Made by a program: the position numbers and the translations under genes. 64,000 nucleotides of DNA from an uncultured bacterium (lineage in GTDB: Bacteria > Actinomycetota > Coriobacteriia > Coriobacteriales > Coriobacteriaceae): positions 1 through 64,000 of the forward strand of contig CAJMSV010000002.1 in the NCBI GenBank assembly GCA_905216175.1. The letters are read 5' to 3'. Below, in pieces: positions 55,684 to 64,000 of this stretch. How positions within the stretch are numbered: the first letter of the stretch is position 1; each line of letters begins with the position of its first letter. A model generated the notes under the pieces. That model was not told the origin of the DNA, ran no database searches, and saw only the letters and a list, made by a program, of their open reading frames with translations.

Positions 55684-58275
55684 TTACTTGTCGGCGGCCT
55701 TCTTGGTGGTCGTCTTTTTTGCGGTCGTCTTCTTGGCGGCAGTTGCTTTCTTGGCCGTCGTCTTCTTGGCCGCCGTCGCCTTCTTGGCCGTGCTCGCCTT
55801 GGTCGTAGTCTTGCGGCCGCGGGCCGGCTTCTTCTCCTTGGTCGGACAGTCCATGTTGACGCAGATACGCCACGGGCCGCGCGCCGTGTTGACCACCACG
55901 ATGGGGGCGCCGCACTCGGGGCAGGTCTCACCCGTCGCCTCGAGCTTACCGCGCGCCGGTAGAGGATAGCTCACGCCGCAATCGTCATAGTTGGTGCAGC
56001 GGATAAAACGCTTGCCGCTCTTCTCGCTCTTGTGCGCGATCAGGTCGCCATGGCGTCCGGCCTCGGCACACACCTTGCACTCGCCCACCTTAAGGTCGGG
56101 CTCGTAGTTGGTGGGGCATGTGGGGTTCACGCAAATCTCGAAGACCTTCTGGCGGAACGGCTGACACTTAATGCGCGGCGCACCGCACTCGGGACACACG
56201 GCGGCCTCGCCCTCGAGCGGGCTCACCTTGACGCCGCTCGGCACCGGATAGGTCACGTCGCAGTCGGGCCAGCCCATGCAGCCAATGAAGCTGCCACGGG
56301 TCTTGGCGCTCGTCTTCATAACCAGGTCCTTGCCGCACTTGGGGCAGGCGCCCACGCGCGCATCGGCCGTGACGGCGTCGCTGATGGCGTCGCCCAGCTC
56401 CTGCGTATGCTTGAGCAGCTCGTCGAGCACGCCAGCCAGCAGCGCGCGCGAGTGCGTCACGACATGCTCTTCGGTATCCTCGCCGCGCTCCACACGGGTC
56501 ATGTCGCCATCGAGCTCGCTGGTCATATCGGGGCTCGTGATGCGCGGGGCAAACTGCGTCAGTGCGTCGATGATGGCGATGCCCAGCTGGCTCGGCTCCA
56601 CGGGATCGTTTTTGAGATAGCGCACGGCGTACAGGCGCTCGATGATGCTCGCGCGCGTGGACTTGGTGCCCAGGCCGCGCTTTTCCATCTCCTGCACGAG
56701 CTTGCCCTGGCTGTAGCGCGCGGGCGGCTCGGTCTGCTTGGCCTCGAGCTTAATGTCGAACACGTCGACCGTATCGCCCTGCTCCAGCGGCGGCATCTGC
56801 TCGTCGCGCTTGAGTCCGTACGGGTACGCCTCGCGGAAACCCGGGGTCACGAGCACATCGCCCGAAGCCACGAACGGCTCACCGTTCACGTCGAGCTCGA
56901 GCTTAGTGTTTTCGATGGTCGCGGGACCCATAAGCGTCGCTAGGAAGCGGCGGGCGATGAGGTCGTAGAGCTTGCGCTGGCCGCCGTCGAGCGTGGACGG
57001 ATCGCCCTCGCCCGTGGGATAGATAGGCGGGTGGTCGGTGGTCTCGACCTTGCCGCGCGTGGGCTTCATGGGGCCGGCGAGGACCTTTTTGCACACGGGC
57101 GCCAGCGCCGGGTTGATCTTTGCAAGGTCACTCACCACAGCGCCCAGATCAAGCGTCGCGGGGTATACGGTATTGTCGACACGCGGGTAGCTGATAAGGC
57201 CCGCCATGTAGAGGGACTCGGCGATACGCATGGTACGCGCAGGCGAGATGCCCTCGGCTGCGGCGGCAGCCTGCAGCGAGGTGGTCGCAAACGGCGTGGG
57301 CGGCTGCTGCTTGCGCGAGCGCTTGGTCACCGCGGCAACGGTCGCCGTCGCGACGCCGTCGACATGGCCGTACGCCGTCTCGGCAGCATCCTTGTCGGTA
57401 AAACGCGCCGTCTTGTGCGCGATCTTAAAGCGGTCGTCCTCGGCAGCGCCCTGCGCGGCACCCATGCCGCGAATCTGCCAATAGTCCTCGGGCACAAACG
57501 CCATGCGTTCGCGCTCACGCTCGACCACCAGTGCAAGCGTCGGTGTCTGCACGCGGCCGGCGGAACGCACGTTGCCAAAGCCGCCAAACTTGGCGAGCGT
57601 CAGATAGCGCGTGAGCACCGCGCCCCAGATGAGGTCGATGTGCTGACGGCTCTCGCCGGCGTCGGCCAGATTCTGGTCGAGCGTGACGAGATTATCGAAG
57701 GCGTGCGTGATCTCGGCCTTGGTAAACGAAGAGTACTGGGCGCGGGCGACCGGCAAGTCCGGCGCAACCTCGCGCACCTTGTTGAGAGCATCCGAGCCAA
57801 TCAGCTCGCCCTCGCGGTCGAAGTCCGTGGCGATGATGACGCTGTCAGACTTCTTGGCAAGGTTCTTGAGCGAGCGAATGAGCTCCTTCTCGGCCGGCAG
57901 CTTAATGACGGGTGCCCAGGTGAGATACGGCAGGCTCTCGAGCTTCCAGCCCTTGATGGAGATGCCATCGGCAAGGAACGGCTTGCGCTTGGTGTCGTAC
58001 GGCGGACGAGCCAGGCCATCGGGCATATCTGCCGGCAGCATCTCACCGTCCTCGGTGACCGAATACCAACCCAGCTTTTTATCGAACAGCACGCTGTCGC
58101 AAAAATCGGGCGCAAGGATGTGACCGGCAAGGCCGATGGTCACGCACTCCTCGCCCTTCCACTCAAAACGGTAGATGGCGGTGTTGTACACCTTGTCCTT
58201 TTTGGGCTTACCCGTGGACAGTCGCTCGGCGATCTGACGCGCGGCGTCGTTTTTCTCGGCGATGATGAGCTTCAA
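55684..58275 (-). CDS. topA: Type IA DNA topoisomerase I, archaeal-like, with zinc fingers and Lys-rich tail
   Basis: Topoisomerase of 863 residues. Toprim domain at the N-terminus (LIIAEKNDAARQIAERL; later IIATDFDREGELIG). The catalytic Tyr lies in MAGLISYPRVDNTVYP, where the common PRTDN is PRVDN. Three or four Cys4 fingers (for example CPKCGKDLVM..CMGWPDC, CPECGAP) occupy about 645-815. The last 45 residues are KKTTAKKAT-type repeats. It relaxes negative supercoils. The start is TTG at 58275 with AGGAG 6 nt upstream. The sequence resembles the archaeal TopA subfamily. Confidence 0.88.
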   Translation of the reverse strand: MKLIIAEKNDAARQIAERLSTGKPKKDKVYNTAIYRFEWKGEECVTIGLAGHILAPDFCDSVLFDKKLGWYSVTEDGEMLPADMPDGLARPPYDTKRKPFLADGISIKGWKLESLPYLTWAPVIKLPAEKELIRSLKNLAKKSDSVIIATDFDREGELIGSDALNKVREVAPDLPVARAQYSSFTKAEITHAFDNLVTLDQNLADAGESRQHIDLIWGAVLTRYLTLAKFGGFGNVRSAGRVQTPTLALVVERERERMAFVPEDYWQIRGMGAAQGAAEDDRFKIAHKTARFTDKDAAETAYGHVDGVATATVAAVTKRSRKQQPPTPFATTSLQAAAAAEGISPARTMRIAESLYMAGLISYPRVDNTVYPATLDLGAVVSDLAKINPALAPVCKKVLAGPMKPTRGKVETTDHPPIYPTGEGDPSTLDGGQRKLYDLIARRFLATLMGPATIENTKLELDVNGEPFVASGDVLVTPGFREAYPYGLKRDEQMPPLEQGDTVDVFDIKLEAKQTEPPARYSQGKLVQEMEKRGLGTKSTRASIIERLYAVRYLKNDPVEPSQLGIAIIDALTQFAPRITSPDMTSELDGDMTRVERGEDTEEHVVTHSRALLAGVLDELLKHTQELGDAISDAVTADARVGACPKCGKDLVMKTSAKTRGSFIGCMGWPDCDVTYPVPSGVKVSPLEGEAAVCPECGAPRIKCQPFRQKVFEICVNPTCPTNYEPDLKVGECKVCAEAGRHGDLIAHKSEKSGKRFIRCTNYDDCGVSYPLPARGKLEATGETCPECGAPIVVVNTARGPWRICVNMDCPTKEKKPARGRKTTTKASTAKKATAAKKTTAKKATAAKKTTAKKTTTKKAADK

Positions 58276-58329
58276 AAGAGGCTCCTATCTCGTATCTCTG
58301 CGGCTACGCCCGCCCGTATGGCGGCCGAC

Positions 58330-59013
58330 TTACGCCCTTGCTTGCTCAATCTGCCCGATGAGCCAATCGCACCAGGCATCCATGCCCTCGCCCTTGCGCG
58401 CGCTCACGGCAAACCGCGGCGCCTGCGGATTGAGGTCATCGAGTGTCTTAGTATACCTATCCATGTCAAAATCGAAAGCCGGAGCCACGTCGACCTTGTT
58501 GAGCAGCTGCGCGCCGGCGTGTTGGAAGATGCCCGGGTACTTGATGGGCTTGTCGTCGCCCTCGGGCACCGAGAGGATCATGATGGACAGGTTCTCGCCC
58601 AGGTCAAAGTCGACTGGGCAGACCAAGTTGCCCACGTTTTCGATAAAGATGACGTCGATGTTCTCCAGACCGACGGCCTGGTCGAAGGCGTCGACGGCCT
58701 CCATGATCATGTTGCCCTCGAGGTGGCACAGGCCGCCCGTGTTGATCTGGATGGCGGGCATGCCGGCTTCCTTCATGGTAATGGCGTCGACGTCCGAGGC
58801 GATATCGCCCTCGATGACGGCGCAACGCAGGCCGGCCTTGTCGCGCAGGCGCTCGTTGGTGCCCAGAATCGTGGTAGTCTTACCCGAGCCGGGGCTCGAC
58901 AGCACATTGATCACATAGGTGTTTGTCTCTTTAAATCGCTGGCGCAGCTGATCTGCCAGGCGCTCATTGCGCGACAGGATCGGCGACGCGATATCAATCG
59001 TTTTCTCAGCCAT
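58330..59013 (-). CDS. hypB: Hydrogenase nickel incorporation GTPase HypB
   Basis: GTPase of 227 residues. The P-loop is VLSSPGSGKTTTI, with GDIASDVDA (switch/metal region) and IENVGNLVCPVDFDLGE, whose Cys ligates nickel at the G-domain dimer interface. No N-terminal His-rich nickel store is present. It inserts nickel into [NiFe]-hydrogenase precursors with HypA. GTAAGGAG precedes the ATG. Last gene of tatA-tatC-hypA-hypB. Confidence 0.93.
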   Translation of the reverse strand: MAEKTIDIASPILSRNERLADQLRQRFKETNTYVINVLSSPGSGKTTTILGTNERLRDKAGLRCAVIEGDIASDVDAITMKEAGMPAIQINTGGLCHLEGNMIMEAVDAFDQAVGLENIDVIFIENVGNLVCPVDFDLGENLSIMILSVPEGDDKPIKYPGIFQHAGAQLLNKVDVAPAFDFDMDRYTKTLDDLNPQAPRFAVSARKGEGMDAWCDWLIGQIEQARA

Positions 59014-59068
59014 ACTCAGCGCTCCTTACTTTTGCCCCTTTATACCCCGTCCCCAGGTGGCTGATGGG

Positions 59069-59425
59069 CTAATCGTCGGGGGTTTCGATTTCGATACTTG
59101 CGATGTCGAGTTCGCGGCCGTGCAGCAGGCGCACGTTGGCACCACCACACTGGGGACAGCGGCAATGGAAACGGTCGTGTTCAAAGACCTCACCGCAGTC
59201 CAGACACTCGCTTTGTGGATGGACTTCCTCTACGGCAAGCTCGCAGCCGCGCGTGAGCGGGTCCTCGTCGCGAAACGTCTCCCAGGCAAAGTCGAGCGCC
59301 TCGCGCACGACCTCGGTCATATCCCCGATACGAAGTGTTACCAAAACGGCGCGAGAGGCCCCCGCCCCACGCGCCGCGCGAATCACTGTATCGAGTATGC
59401 CGTTGACAATGCCAACCTCGTGCAT
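59069..59425 (-). CDS. hypA: Hydrogenase nickel chaperone HypA
   Basis: Protein of 118 residues. The N-terminal MHE (His2 binds nickel) and the zinc site CLDCGEVFEHDRFHCRCPQCGG (two CxxC pairs) are intact. It delivers nickel to HypB. Its ribosome site GAGGAG lies at the end of tatC, 7 nt away, indicating coupling. Confidence 0.92.
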   Translation of the reverse strand: MHEVGIVNGILDTVIRAARGAGASRAVLVTLRIGDMTEVVREALDFAWETFRDEDPLTRGCELAVEEVHPQSECLDCGEVFEHDRFHCRCPQCGGANVRLLHGRELDIASIEIETPDD

Positions 59426-59431
59426 ACCGAT

Positions 59432-60223
59432 TTACTCCTCGTCGTCCTCATCGTCCGAGAACAGGTCCAGACGGCTCACAAACAAGCCCTCCTTGCCCTC
59501 GCGCGCGGTAATGACCACGCGGGCAATGGCGAGCGAAATCTCGTAGAGCGAGAGCAGGGCACCATACATGAGGCCCAGCGTAACGGGCGAGCCGTCGGGC
59601 GTAATCACAGCCGAGCCCACAAGCAGGCCCACGTACACGTAGCGCCAGGCGCCGCGGAAGGCCGCGTAGGACACGATGTGGAAGACGGACAGGTAGAAGA
59701 TGATGAGCGGCAGCTCAAACGCCACACCAAAGCCGATCATAAAGAGCAGCTCCATGTTGACGTAGTTCTCCAGATCGGGCAGCGCCGTAGCAACGGCCGA
59801 GGTCTCGCCGATGAGCCACTCAAAGCCCGCCGGGAGGATGATGAAGTAGCAGAAGATGGCGCCCAGGAAGAACAGCACCGTCGAGGCGAGCACCGTAGGC
59901 ACAACCCACTTGCGCTCGTTGGGACGCAGTGCCGGCAGGAAAAATGCCAGAATCTGCCAGATGATCATGGGCGTGCACATGACCACGGCCATCTTGATGG
60001 CCAGCGAGAAGCGCAGGCCAAAGCCGCCGAGCGTGGTGGTGATGTAGAACTTACCGTCCGGCACAAAGGAGCGGATGGGATCTTTCAGGATGTCGAGCAC
60101 AACAGGCGTGGCGAAATACAGCACGATAGCTGCGGCAAACACCGAGACGACCACGATGGTCAGGCGGCGACGGAGCTCTCCCAGGTGATCGAAGAGCGGC
60201 ATACGCGCAGGTCCGATAGGCAT
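59432..60223 (-). CDS. tatC: Sec-independent protein translocase TatC
   Basis: Six-segment membrane protein of 263 residues. The N-terminal MPLFDHLGELRRRL signature and EPDG-like exterior region are recognisable, as is FGVAFELPLIIFYL. With TatA it exports folded proteins carrying twin-arginine signals. Its ATG overlaps the tatA stop. The C-terminus is acidic (FSDDEDDEE). Confidence 0.93.
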   Translation of the reverse strand: MPIGPARMPLFDHLGELRRRLTIVVVSVFAAAIVLYFATPVVLDILKDPIRSFVPDGKFYITTTLGGFGLRFSLAIKMAVVMCTPMIIWQILAFFLPALRPNERKWVVPTVLASTVLFFLGAIFCYFIILPAGFEWLIGETSAVATALPDLENYVNMELLFMIGFGVAFELPLIIFYLSVFHIVSYAAFRGAWRYVYVGLLVGSAVITPDGSPVTLGLMYGALLSLYEISLAIARVVITAREGKEGLFVSRLDLFSDDEDDEE

Positions 60224-60810
60224 TACTCATCGCCTCCCTTCGAGGCGTCGGCGGCAGCGGCGTCGTCCTCGGCCTCGAGCTCGCGGGCGAGCTGGTCGAC
60301 GCCGGCCTTGCGCTTGCGGGGACGACGGGCGTAGAGGTCAGCCGTCGTGGGCTCTGCCGGCTCGGGCTCGGGCTCCGGCTCTGCAGCAGGCTCGGACTCG
60401 ACGGTGGCAGTGGCAGGCTCGGCCTCGGTGGACTCGGCGCCCTCGGCCTCCTCAGCAGCACCTTCGCCCTCAGCAGCACCCTCGCTTGCGGCCTTCTCGG
60501 CAGCAAGGCGGGCACGGCGCTCGGCAAAGGTCTCCTTCTTTGCGGGCGCAGCTGTCTCGACGGCATCCTCGTCTGCATCGGAATCGTCATCGACGGCAGT
60601 CTTCTTGGGCTTGACCGGGGCCGACGCGGCCTCGCTCACCGGATCGATAATCTCGGACTGAACAACGGCCGTCATCTTTTCCTGCGTCTCGCGGAACTGA
60701 CGGATGGCACGGCCGATCGTACGGCCCATCTGTGGGAGCTTATCCGGGCCAAACAGCAAAAAGCCGAAGACCACGATGATCGCGAGCTCACCCTCTCCAA
60801 TACCAAACAC
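60223..60810 (-). CDS. tatA: Twin-arginine translocase subunit TatA/TatB type
   Basis: Protein of 195 residues from a GTG at 60810 with GGAGG 5 nt upstream. The short membrane helix and hinge (ELAIIVVFGFLLFGPDKLPQMGRTIGRAIRQF) are typical. The cytoplasmic region is very long for TatA and rich in Ala, Glu and Pro, so it might act as TatB or as a bifunctional form. First gene of the tat-hyp operon. Confidence 0.88.
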   Translation of the reverse strand: MFGIGEGELAIIVVFGFLLFGPDKLPQMGRTIGRAIRQFRETQEKMTAVVQSEIIDPVSEAASAPVKPKKTAVDDDSDADEDAVETAAPAKKETFAERRARLAAEKAASEGAAEGEGAAEEAEGAESTEAEPATATVESEPAAEPEPEPEPAEPTTADLYARRPRKRKAGVDQLARELEAEDDAAAADASKGGDE

Positions 60811-60891
60811 ACATACCTCCAAGGCTCGATGTGAGTCGAGCCCGCACCGCGCCATTCGGCCGGAACTCGTCTATTCATTCGGTCAAGTATA

Positions 60892-60919
60892 GCGCCCGGA
60901 CGCCAAAACGTCCGAGCGC
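60892..60919 (-). terminator. Hairpin after the STAS gene
   Basis: GCGC-CGGACG pairs with CGTCCG-GCGC. On the minus strand TATACT follows at once and may be the -10 of the tat operon. Confidence 0.5.
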
Positions 60920-60963
60920 ATCACAAACATATGCCAAACGGCACGCCCTTTTGGGGGCAAAGA

Positions 60964-61278
60964 TTATGCAGCGGTGATCGAAATCTCCTGGTCGACACCC
61001 AACAGCTGAACCACGCGCATCACCGGGGGCTGCACATTGGTGCAGCTAAAGCGCTTGCCGTGGTCGACCGCGTGGTGCGCGGCGCCCACGAGCACGCCAA
61101 TGCCCGTCGAATCGATGTAGCTCACCTGGGCAAAATCGAGCTCAACGGCCTCAGTGGGCTGCTCGAGCGCCAGGTCGATGGCATTACGCAGGCTATCGGC
61201 GTTAGAGATATCGATCTCGCCGGCCACCTTAATGGTGTAGAGCTCTGGCGTGGGGTTGGTGGAAATACCCAAATCCAT
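60964..61278 (-). CDS. STAS-domain anti-sigma factor antagonist
   Basis: Protein of 104 residues, SpoIIAA/RsbV-like. The phosphorylatable Ser lies in VSYIDSTGIGVLVGA. It would bind an anti-sigma kinase and free a sigma factor; neither partner is in the window. AAAGGAG lies 7 nt before the ATG. Confidence 0.85.
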   Translation of the reverse strand: MDLGISTNPTPELYTIKVAGEIDISNADSLRNAIDLALEQPTEAVELDFAQVSYIDSTGIGVLVGAAHHAVDHGKRFSCTNVQPPVMRVVQLLGVDQEISITAA

Positions 61279-61329
61279 GTATACGCTCCTTTACGTATCG
61301 AAAGTGCGGATAGTACGGGAAGCCGCGCG

Positions 61330-62634
61330 TTAGGCGCGCTCGGCACGCGCAAGCTCGGCAGCGACAAGCTTAACGGCCAGCACCAGCACATCGAGCGCGG
61401 CCTCCAGGTCCTCGACCGTGGGATAGCTCGGCGCGATGCGGATGTTGGTATCGCGCGGGTCCTTGCCATAGGGCCAGGTAGCACCGGCCGGCGTGAGCTT
61501 GACGCCCAGGTCGGCGCAAAGCGCGGCGACCTTTTGAGCCGAGCCCTCGGGACCATCGAAGCTTACAAAGTAGCCGCCGCGGGGGTGCGTCCAGGTGGCG
61601 CAGCCCGTGTCGCCCAAGCCCTCGGTGAGCTTGCGCTCGACGGCCTCAAAGCGCGGGCGCAAGAACTCGGCATGCTTTTTCATGTGCTCCTTGACCGCCT
61701 CGATGGTGGGAAGGAAGCGCACGTGACGCAGCTGGTTGAGCTTGTCGGCGCTGATGAGGCCGGCCTTCAGGCGCTTGGAGAACTCGGCGATGACCGCGGG
61801 GCTCGCACCGATAAAGCCGATACCGGCGCCCGGGAAGGTGATCTTGGACGTCGAGGCAAATGCCACCACGCGGTCCTCGGTGCCCGCCGCGCGAGCGAGG
61901 TCAAAGATGTTTGCGAGCTCGTCGGTCTCGTCGTACAGGTCGTGCACGCAGTAGGCGTTGTCCCAGAAGATGCGGAAATCGGGTGCGGCCGTGGGCATCT
62001 CAACCAGGCGACGCACGGTGTCCTCGCTAAAGGTGATGCCCGTGGGGTTGGAATACTTGGGCACGCACCAGATGCCCTTGATGGAGTCGTCGGCGGCAAC
62101 CAGGCGCTCGACCTCGTCCATGTCGGGGCCGTTGTCGGTCATCGCGACGGGGACGTCCTCGATGCCCAAGTCGGCGGTGATGCCAAAGTGGCGATCGTAG
62201 CCGGGAACGGGGCACAGGTACTTGACCTTCTTGCCGTCGTGCGCGGCCTCGTAAGCCTCCCAGGGCTCGCTGCCGCACGAGCCGCAGCGCCAGAACATGC
62301 CGGCGATGTCATGCTCGATCAAAAGGCTCGACGAACCCAGTACGAGCGTCTGCTCGGCGGGGCAACCCAAAAACTCCCCCGCTAGCTTGCGCGCCGAAGG
62401 AATGCCCTCAAAGCAGCCGTAGTTGGAGCAGTCGACGTTGCCGTCGTGCAGATCGGCATCGGCATTGAGGATATCGAGCATGGGTCGAGAGATGTCCACC
62501 TGGGAGGGCGACGGCTTGCCGCGGGCCATGTCGAGCGCCAGGCCCTTGGCCTTGACCTCGGCGACCTCGGCTTTGAGCGCCTCGATGGCGGCATCGAGTT
62601 CGGTGGTTTCCATCTTCTGGTAGATCGTCTGCAT
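61330..62634 (-). CDS. PLP-dependent aminotransferase, type Ic aspartate aminotransferase-like
   Basis: Fold-type I enzyme of 434 residues. GLALDMARGKPSPSQVDIS, the PLP region KYSNPTGITFSEDTVRRL, DNAYCVHDLYD and the Schiff-base Lys in ASTSKITFPGAG are visible, with RIAPSYP carrying the substrate-carboxylate Arg. It matches the aspartate aminotransferase form found in Corynebacterium and other actinobacteria. It links oxaloacetate/aspartate with glutamate. AAAGG precedes the ATG. Confidence 0.87.
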   Translation of the reverse strand: MQTIYQKMETTELDAAIEALKAEVAEVKAKGLALDMARGKPSPSQVDISRPMLDILNADADLHDGNVDCSNYGCFEGIPSARKLAGEFLGCPAEQTLVLGSSSLLIEHDIAGMFWRCGSCGSEPWEAYEAAHDGKKVKYLCPVPGYDRHFGITADLGIEDVPVAMTDNGPDMDEVERLVAADDSIKGIWCVPKYSNPTGITFSEDTVRRLVEMPTAAPDFRIFWDNAYCVHDLYDETDELANIFDLARAAGTEDRVVAFASTSKITFPGAGIGFIGASPAVIAEFSKRLKAGLISADKLNQLRHVRFLPTIEAVKEHMKKHAEFLRPRFEAVERKLTEGLGDTGCATWTHPRGGYFVSFDGPEGSAQKVAALCADLGVKLTPAGATWPYGKDPRDTNIRIAPSYPTVEDLEAALDVLVLAVKLVAAELARAERA

Positions 62635-62783
62635 GGGTGCGACCTTTCACGAAGCGGTACGTTGCAATTCTTCTAAGTATAGACCGCCACCGTCGCAACG
62701 TTATGAAGCCGTGATAGATTAAGTCCATCGCAATGAATTACGAATCGCCGCGCATGCCGGCATGAAGCGCCCAAGGAGGCACT

Positions 62784-63038
62784 ATGGAGTACGGATCGTT
62801 CCAGGCCGAGGAATTCGGCGACCTTCAGCGCCTGGTCGACGGACTGTTTTACGACCGCCACGCCATCGACCGCCTGGATCTGATCGTACAGGCCGAAATC
62901 TTGGACCTGGCGCCCGATCTCATGGAAATCGTGAACCTGCTACCGCCCGGCTATTACGACCGCCAGTCACTTTGCGACCAGCTCAACTCCGCCTTGGCCG
63001 CCCACGGCTGGGGCGCCATCTACGGCACCGTGGAATAA
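62784..63038 (+). CDS. Small conserved-looking hypothetical protein
   Basis: Acidic, soluble protein of 84 residues that I do not recognise. AAGGAGG lies 6 nt before the ATG, and the frame ends ahead of a repeat and a terminator, so it is very likely a real gene. Predicted mostly helical (DLQRLVDGLFYDRHAIDRLDLIVQAEILDLAPDLMEIVNLL). Confidence 0.7.
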   Translation: MEYGSFQAEEFGDLQRLVDGLFYDRHAIDRLDLIVQAEILDLAPDLMEIVNLLPPGYYDRQSLCDQLNSALAAHGWGAIYGTVE

Positions 63039-63055
63039 ACCTAGTCATTGGGGCC

Positions 63056-63105
63056 TGTGGTCAAAAAATAGCAAATATGAGTACTGTTACTTTTTTAGTA
63101 ACAGC
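63056..63105. repeat. Single copy of the 48.5-kb MITE end
   Basis: GCAAATATGAGTACTGTTAC and a following hairpin CTGTTAC..GTAACAG repeat the ends of the element at 48524-48745. The gap 63039-63370 holds this, two hairpins and no gene. Confidence 0.6.
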
Positions 63106-63116
63106 GATTTTGAATT

Positions 63117-63139
63117 AAAAAGGCCAGTCTTGGCCTTTT
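63117..63139 (+). terminator. Terminator downstream of the small hypothetical gene
   Basis: AAGGCCA-GTCT-TGGCCTT followed by TTG and preceded by A5. Confidence 0.65.
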
Positions 63140-63241
63140 GTGTCCGGTTTTGGAAGGATGCATCAGCATTTTTCGTCCAGCCACGCAATCGTTAATGCAC
63201 AGACAGAATAGATTTGTACATTATTTTTCGCGCCTAAAATG

Positions 63242-63280
63242 AAACGCCGTTTGTGACAGTACTCACAAACGGCGTTTTTT
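63242..63280. terminator. Bidirectional terminator with repeat-like loop
   Basis: AAACGCCGTTTGTG and its complement form a perfect 14-bp stem with TTTTTT after it. The 8-nt loop ACAGTACT is part of the core word of the nearby repeat. Confidence 0.75.
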
Positions 63281-63370
63281 GGCCACTGGGGTGTCCGGCA
63301 GGTGGCAAGTACCACTCAAAACCGCGTTTTACACGCGCTCGAGCAGGCTCTGGCGTCTGTTTCTACGCGC

Positions 63371-64000
63371 CTACTCGTTCTTGGGCGCGGGGTGCTTGCA
63401 GATCACACTCATGTAGATCATGCCAAGTACGGCCGCGGTGACAGAGCCGGCGAGAATAGCGGCCTTGGCGGCCAGAACCTCAAACTGGGCCGTCGGGAAG
63501 GCAAGGCCGCTGATGAGAATCGACATGGTAAAGCCGATGCCGCCCAGAATGCCCACACCGGCAATCATGTGCCAGTTGACATTGCGCGGCAGCTCGCAGG
63601 CCCTAAGCTTAACCAGGGCAAACGTCATGCCAAAGATACCGATCGGCTTACCCAGCAGCATGCCAAAGTACACGCCGAGCGTCACCGGGTCGGTGAGTAG
63701 CGTGCTCATGTCCACGCCCACTAGGCGAACCTGTGCGTTCACGAACGCAAAGATCGGCAGGATCACAAAGTTGACCGGCGTGGAGATCAGACGCTCCATG
63801 CGAATGAGCGGCGGGGTCACGCGGTGCATGACGCGCTCGACCTTGGTGGTCGAGACGGTAAAGTCATGCTGGCCCAGAATGTGCGCCTCGTCATCGTAGC
63901 GGTCATCGAGCAGCGGCAGGCACTCGCCCAACCAATCGGTGAGGCTATCGAGCTTGACGCCGCACTTGGCCGGGATGGTAAAGGCCAAGATGACGCCGGC
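63371..64000 (-). CDS. nhaA: Na+/H+ antiporter NhaA, C-terminal part
   Basis: The last 210 or so residues of an NhaA antiporter; the gene continues beyond the window edge, where the frame still reads AGVILAFTIPAKCGV. FVILPIFAFVNAQV, GKPIGIF and GVGILGGIGFTMSILISGLAF are NhaA hallmarks. It exchanges protons for sodium and is used for pH and salt homeostasis. The C-terminus ends PAPKNE. Confidence 0.9.
   Translation of the reverse strand, partial: AGVILAFTIPAKCGVKLDSLTDWLGECLPLLDDRYDDEAHILGQHDFTVSTTKVERVMHRVTPPLIRMERLISTPVNFVILPIFAFVNAQVRLVGVDMSTLLTDPVTLGVYFGMLLGKPIGIFGMTFALVKLRACELPRNVNWHMIAGVGILGGIGFTMSILISGLAFPTAQFEVLAAKAAILAGSVTAAVLGMIYMSVICKHPAPKNE

Overview
The window looks like the chromosome of a GC-rich, anaerobic, sugar-fermenting actinomycete of the class Coriobacteriia. 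Collinsella is my best guess. This is an inference from the GC-rich codon use, the wealth of lactose- and mannose-type PTS permeases, the hydrogenase accessory genes, the archaeal-type topoisomerase and the type Ic aspartate aminotransferase. No rRNA or species marker is present.

Positions 1-28,200 are a beta-galactoside utilisation region. It starts with a minus-strand lacA-lacB-lacX-lacC tagatose-6-phosphate operon. Next come a single stand-alone lactose/cellobiose EIIA gene and three parallel sets, each with a LacI-type regulator, an EIICB permease (LacE type) and a 6-phospho-beta-galactosidase (LacG type). The sets share control sequences: 21-23 bp direct repeats resembling LytTR-regulator sites, and an 18-bp palindromic LacI-type operator. 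Nine copies of a long palindromic repeat lie in four gaps, like REP/BIME elements. A toxin-antitoxin pair and a more AT-rich fourth PTS module follow. That module (EIICB, a TIM-barrel-like protein, a GntR regulator) is bracketed by a deoR fragment and an intact deoR gene. galM and an orphan mannose-type EIIB whose phosphorylation histidine is replaced by tyrosine close the region.

Positions 28,400-38,900 hold tRNA-Thr(CGT) and an N-acetylgalactosamine-type locus: yhcH, a nagA remnant, lacC2, lacX2, a flavodoxin gene, nagA, agaS, a GntR/UTRA regulator, and a mannose-family PTS operon (EIIA, a YajC-like protein, EIIB, EIIC, and EIID with an insertion). Both sugar routes meet at tagatose 6-phosphate and use LacC kinases, but no tagatose-1,6-bisphosphate aldolase (LacD) is seen in the window.

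Positions 39,400-64,000 are mostly housekeeping: a DUF2975/HTH pair, a SurA-like membrane protein, an isocitrate-dehydrogenase-family enzyme, a beta-hydroxyacid dehydrogenase with a Cys/His-rich tail, DegV, HPF, a solute-binding lipoprotein, comF, a tmk-holB-ricT cluster, topoisomerase I, a tatA-tatC-hypA-hypB operon, a STAS protein, an aminotransferase and a partial nhaA. Several dispersed hairpin repeats and MITE-like elements lie in this part.
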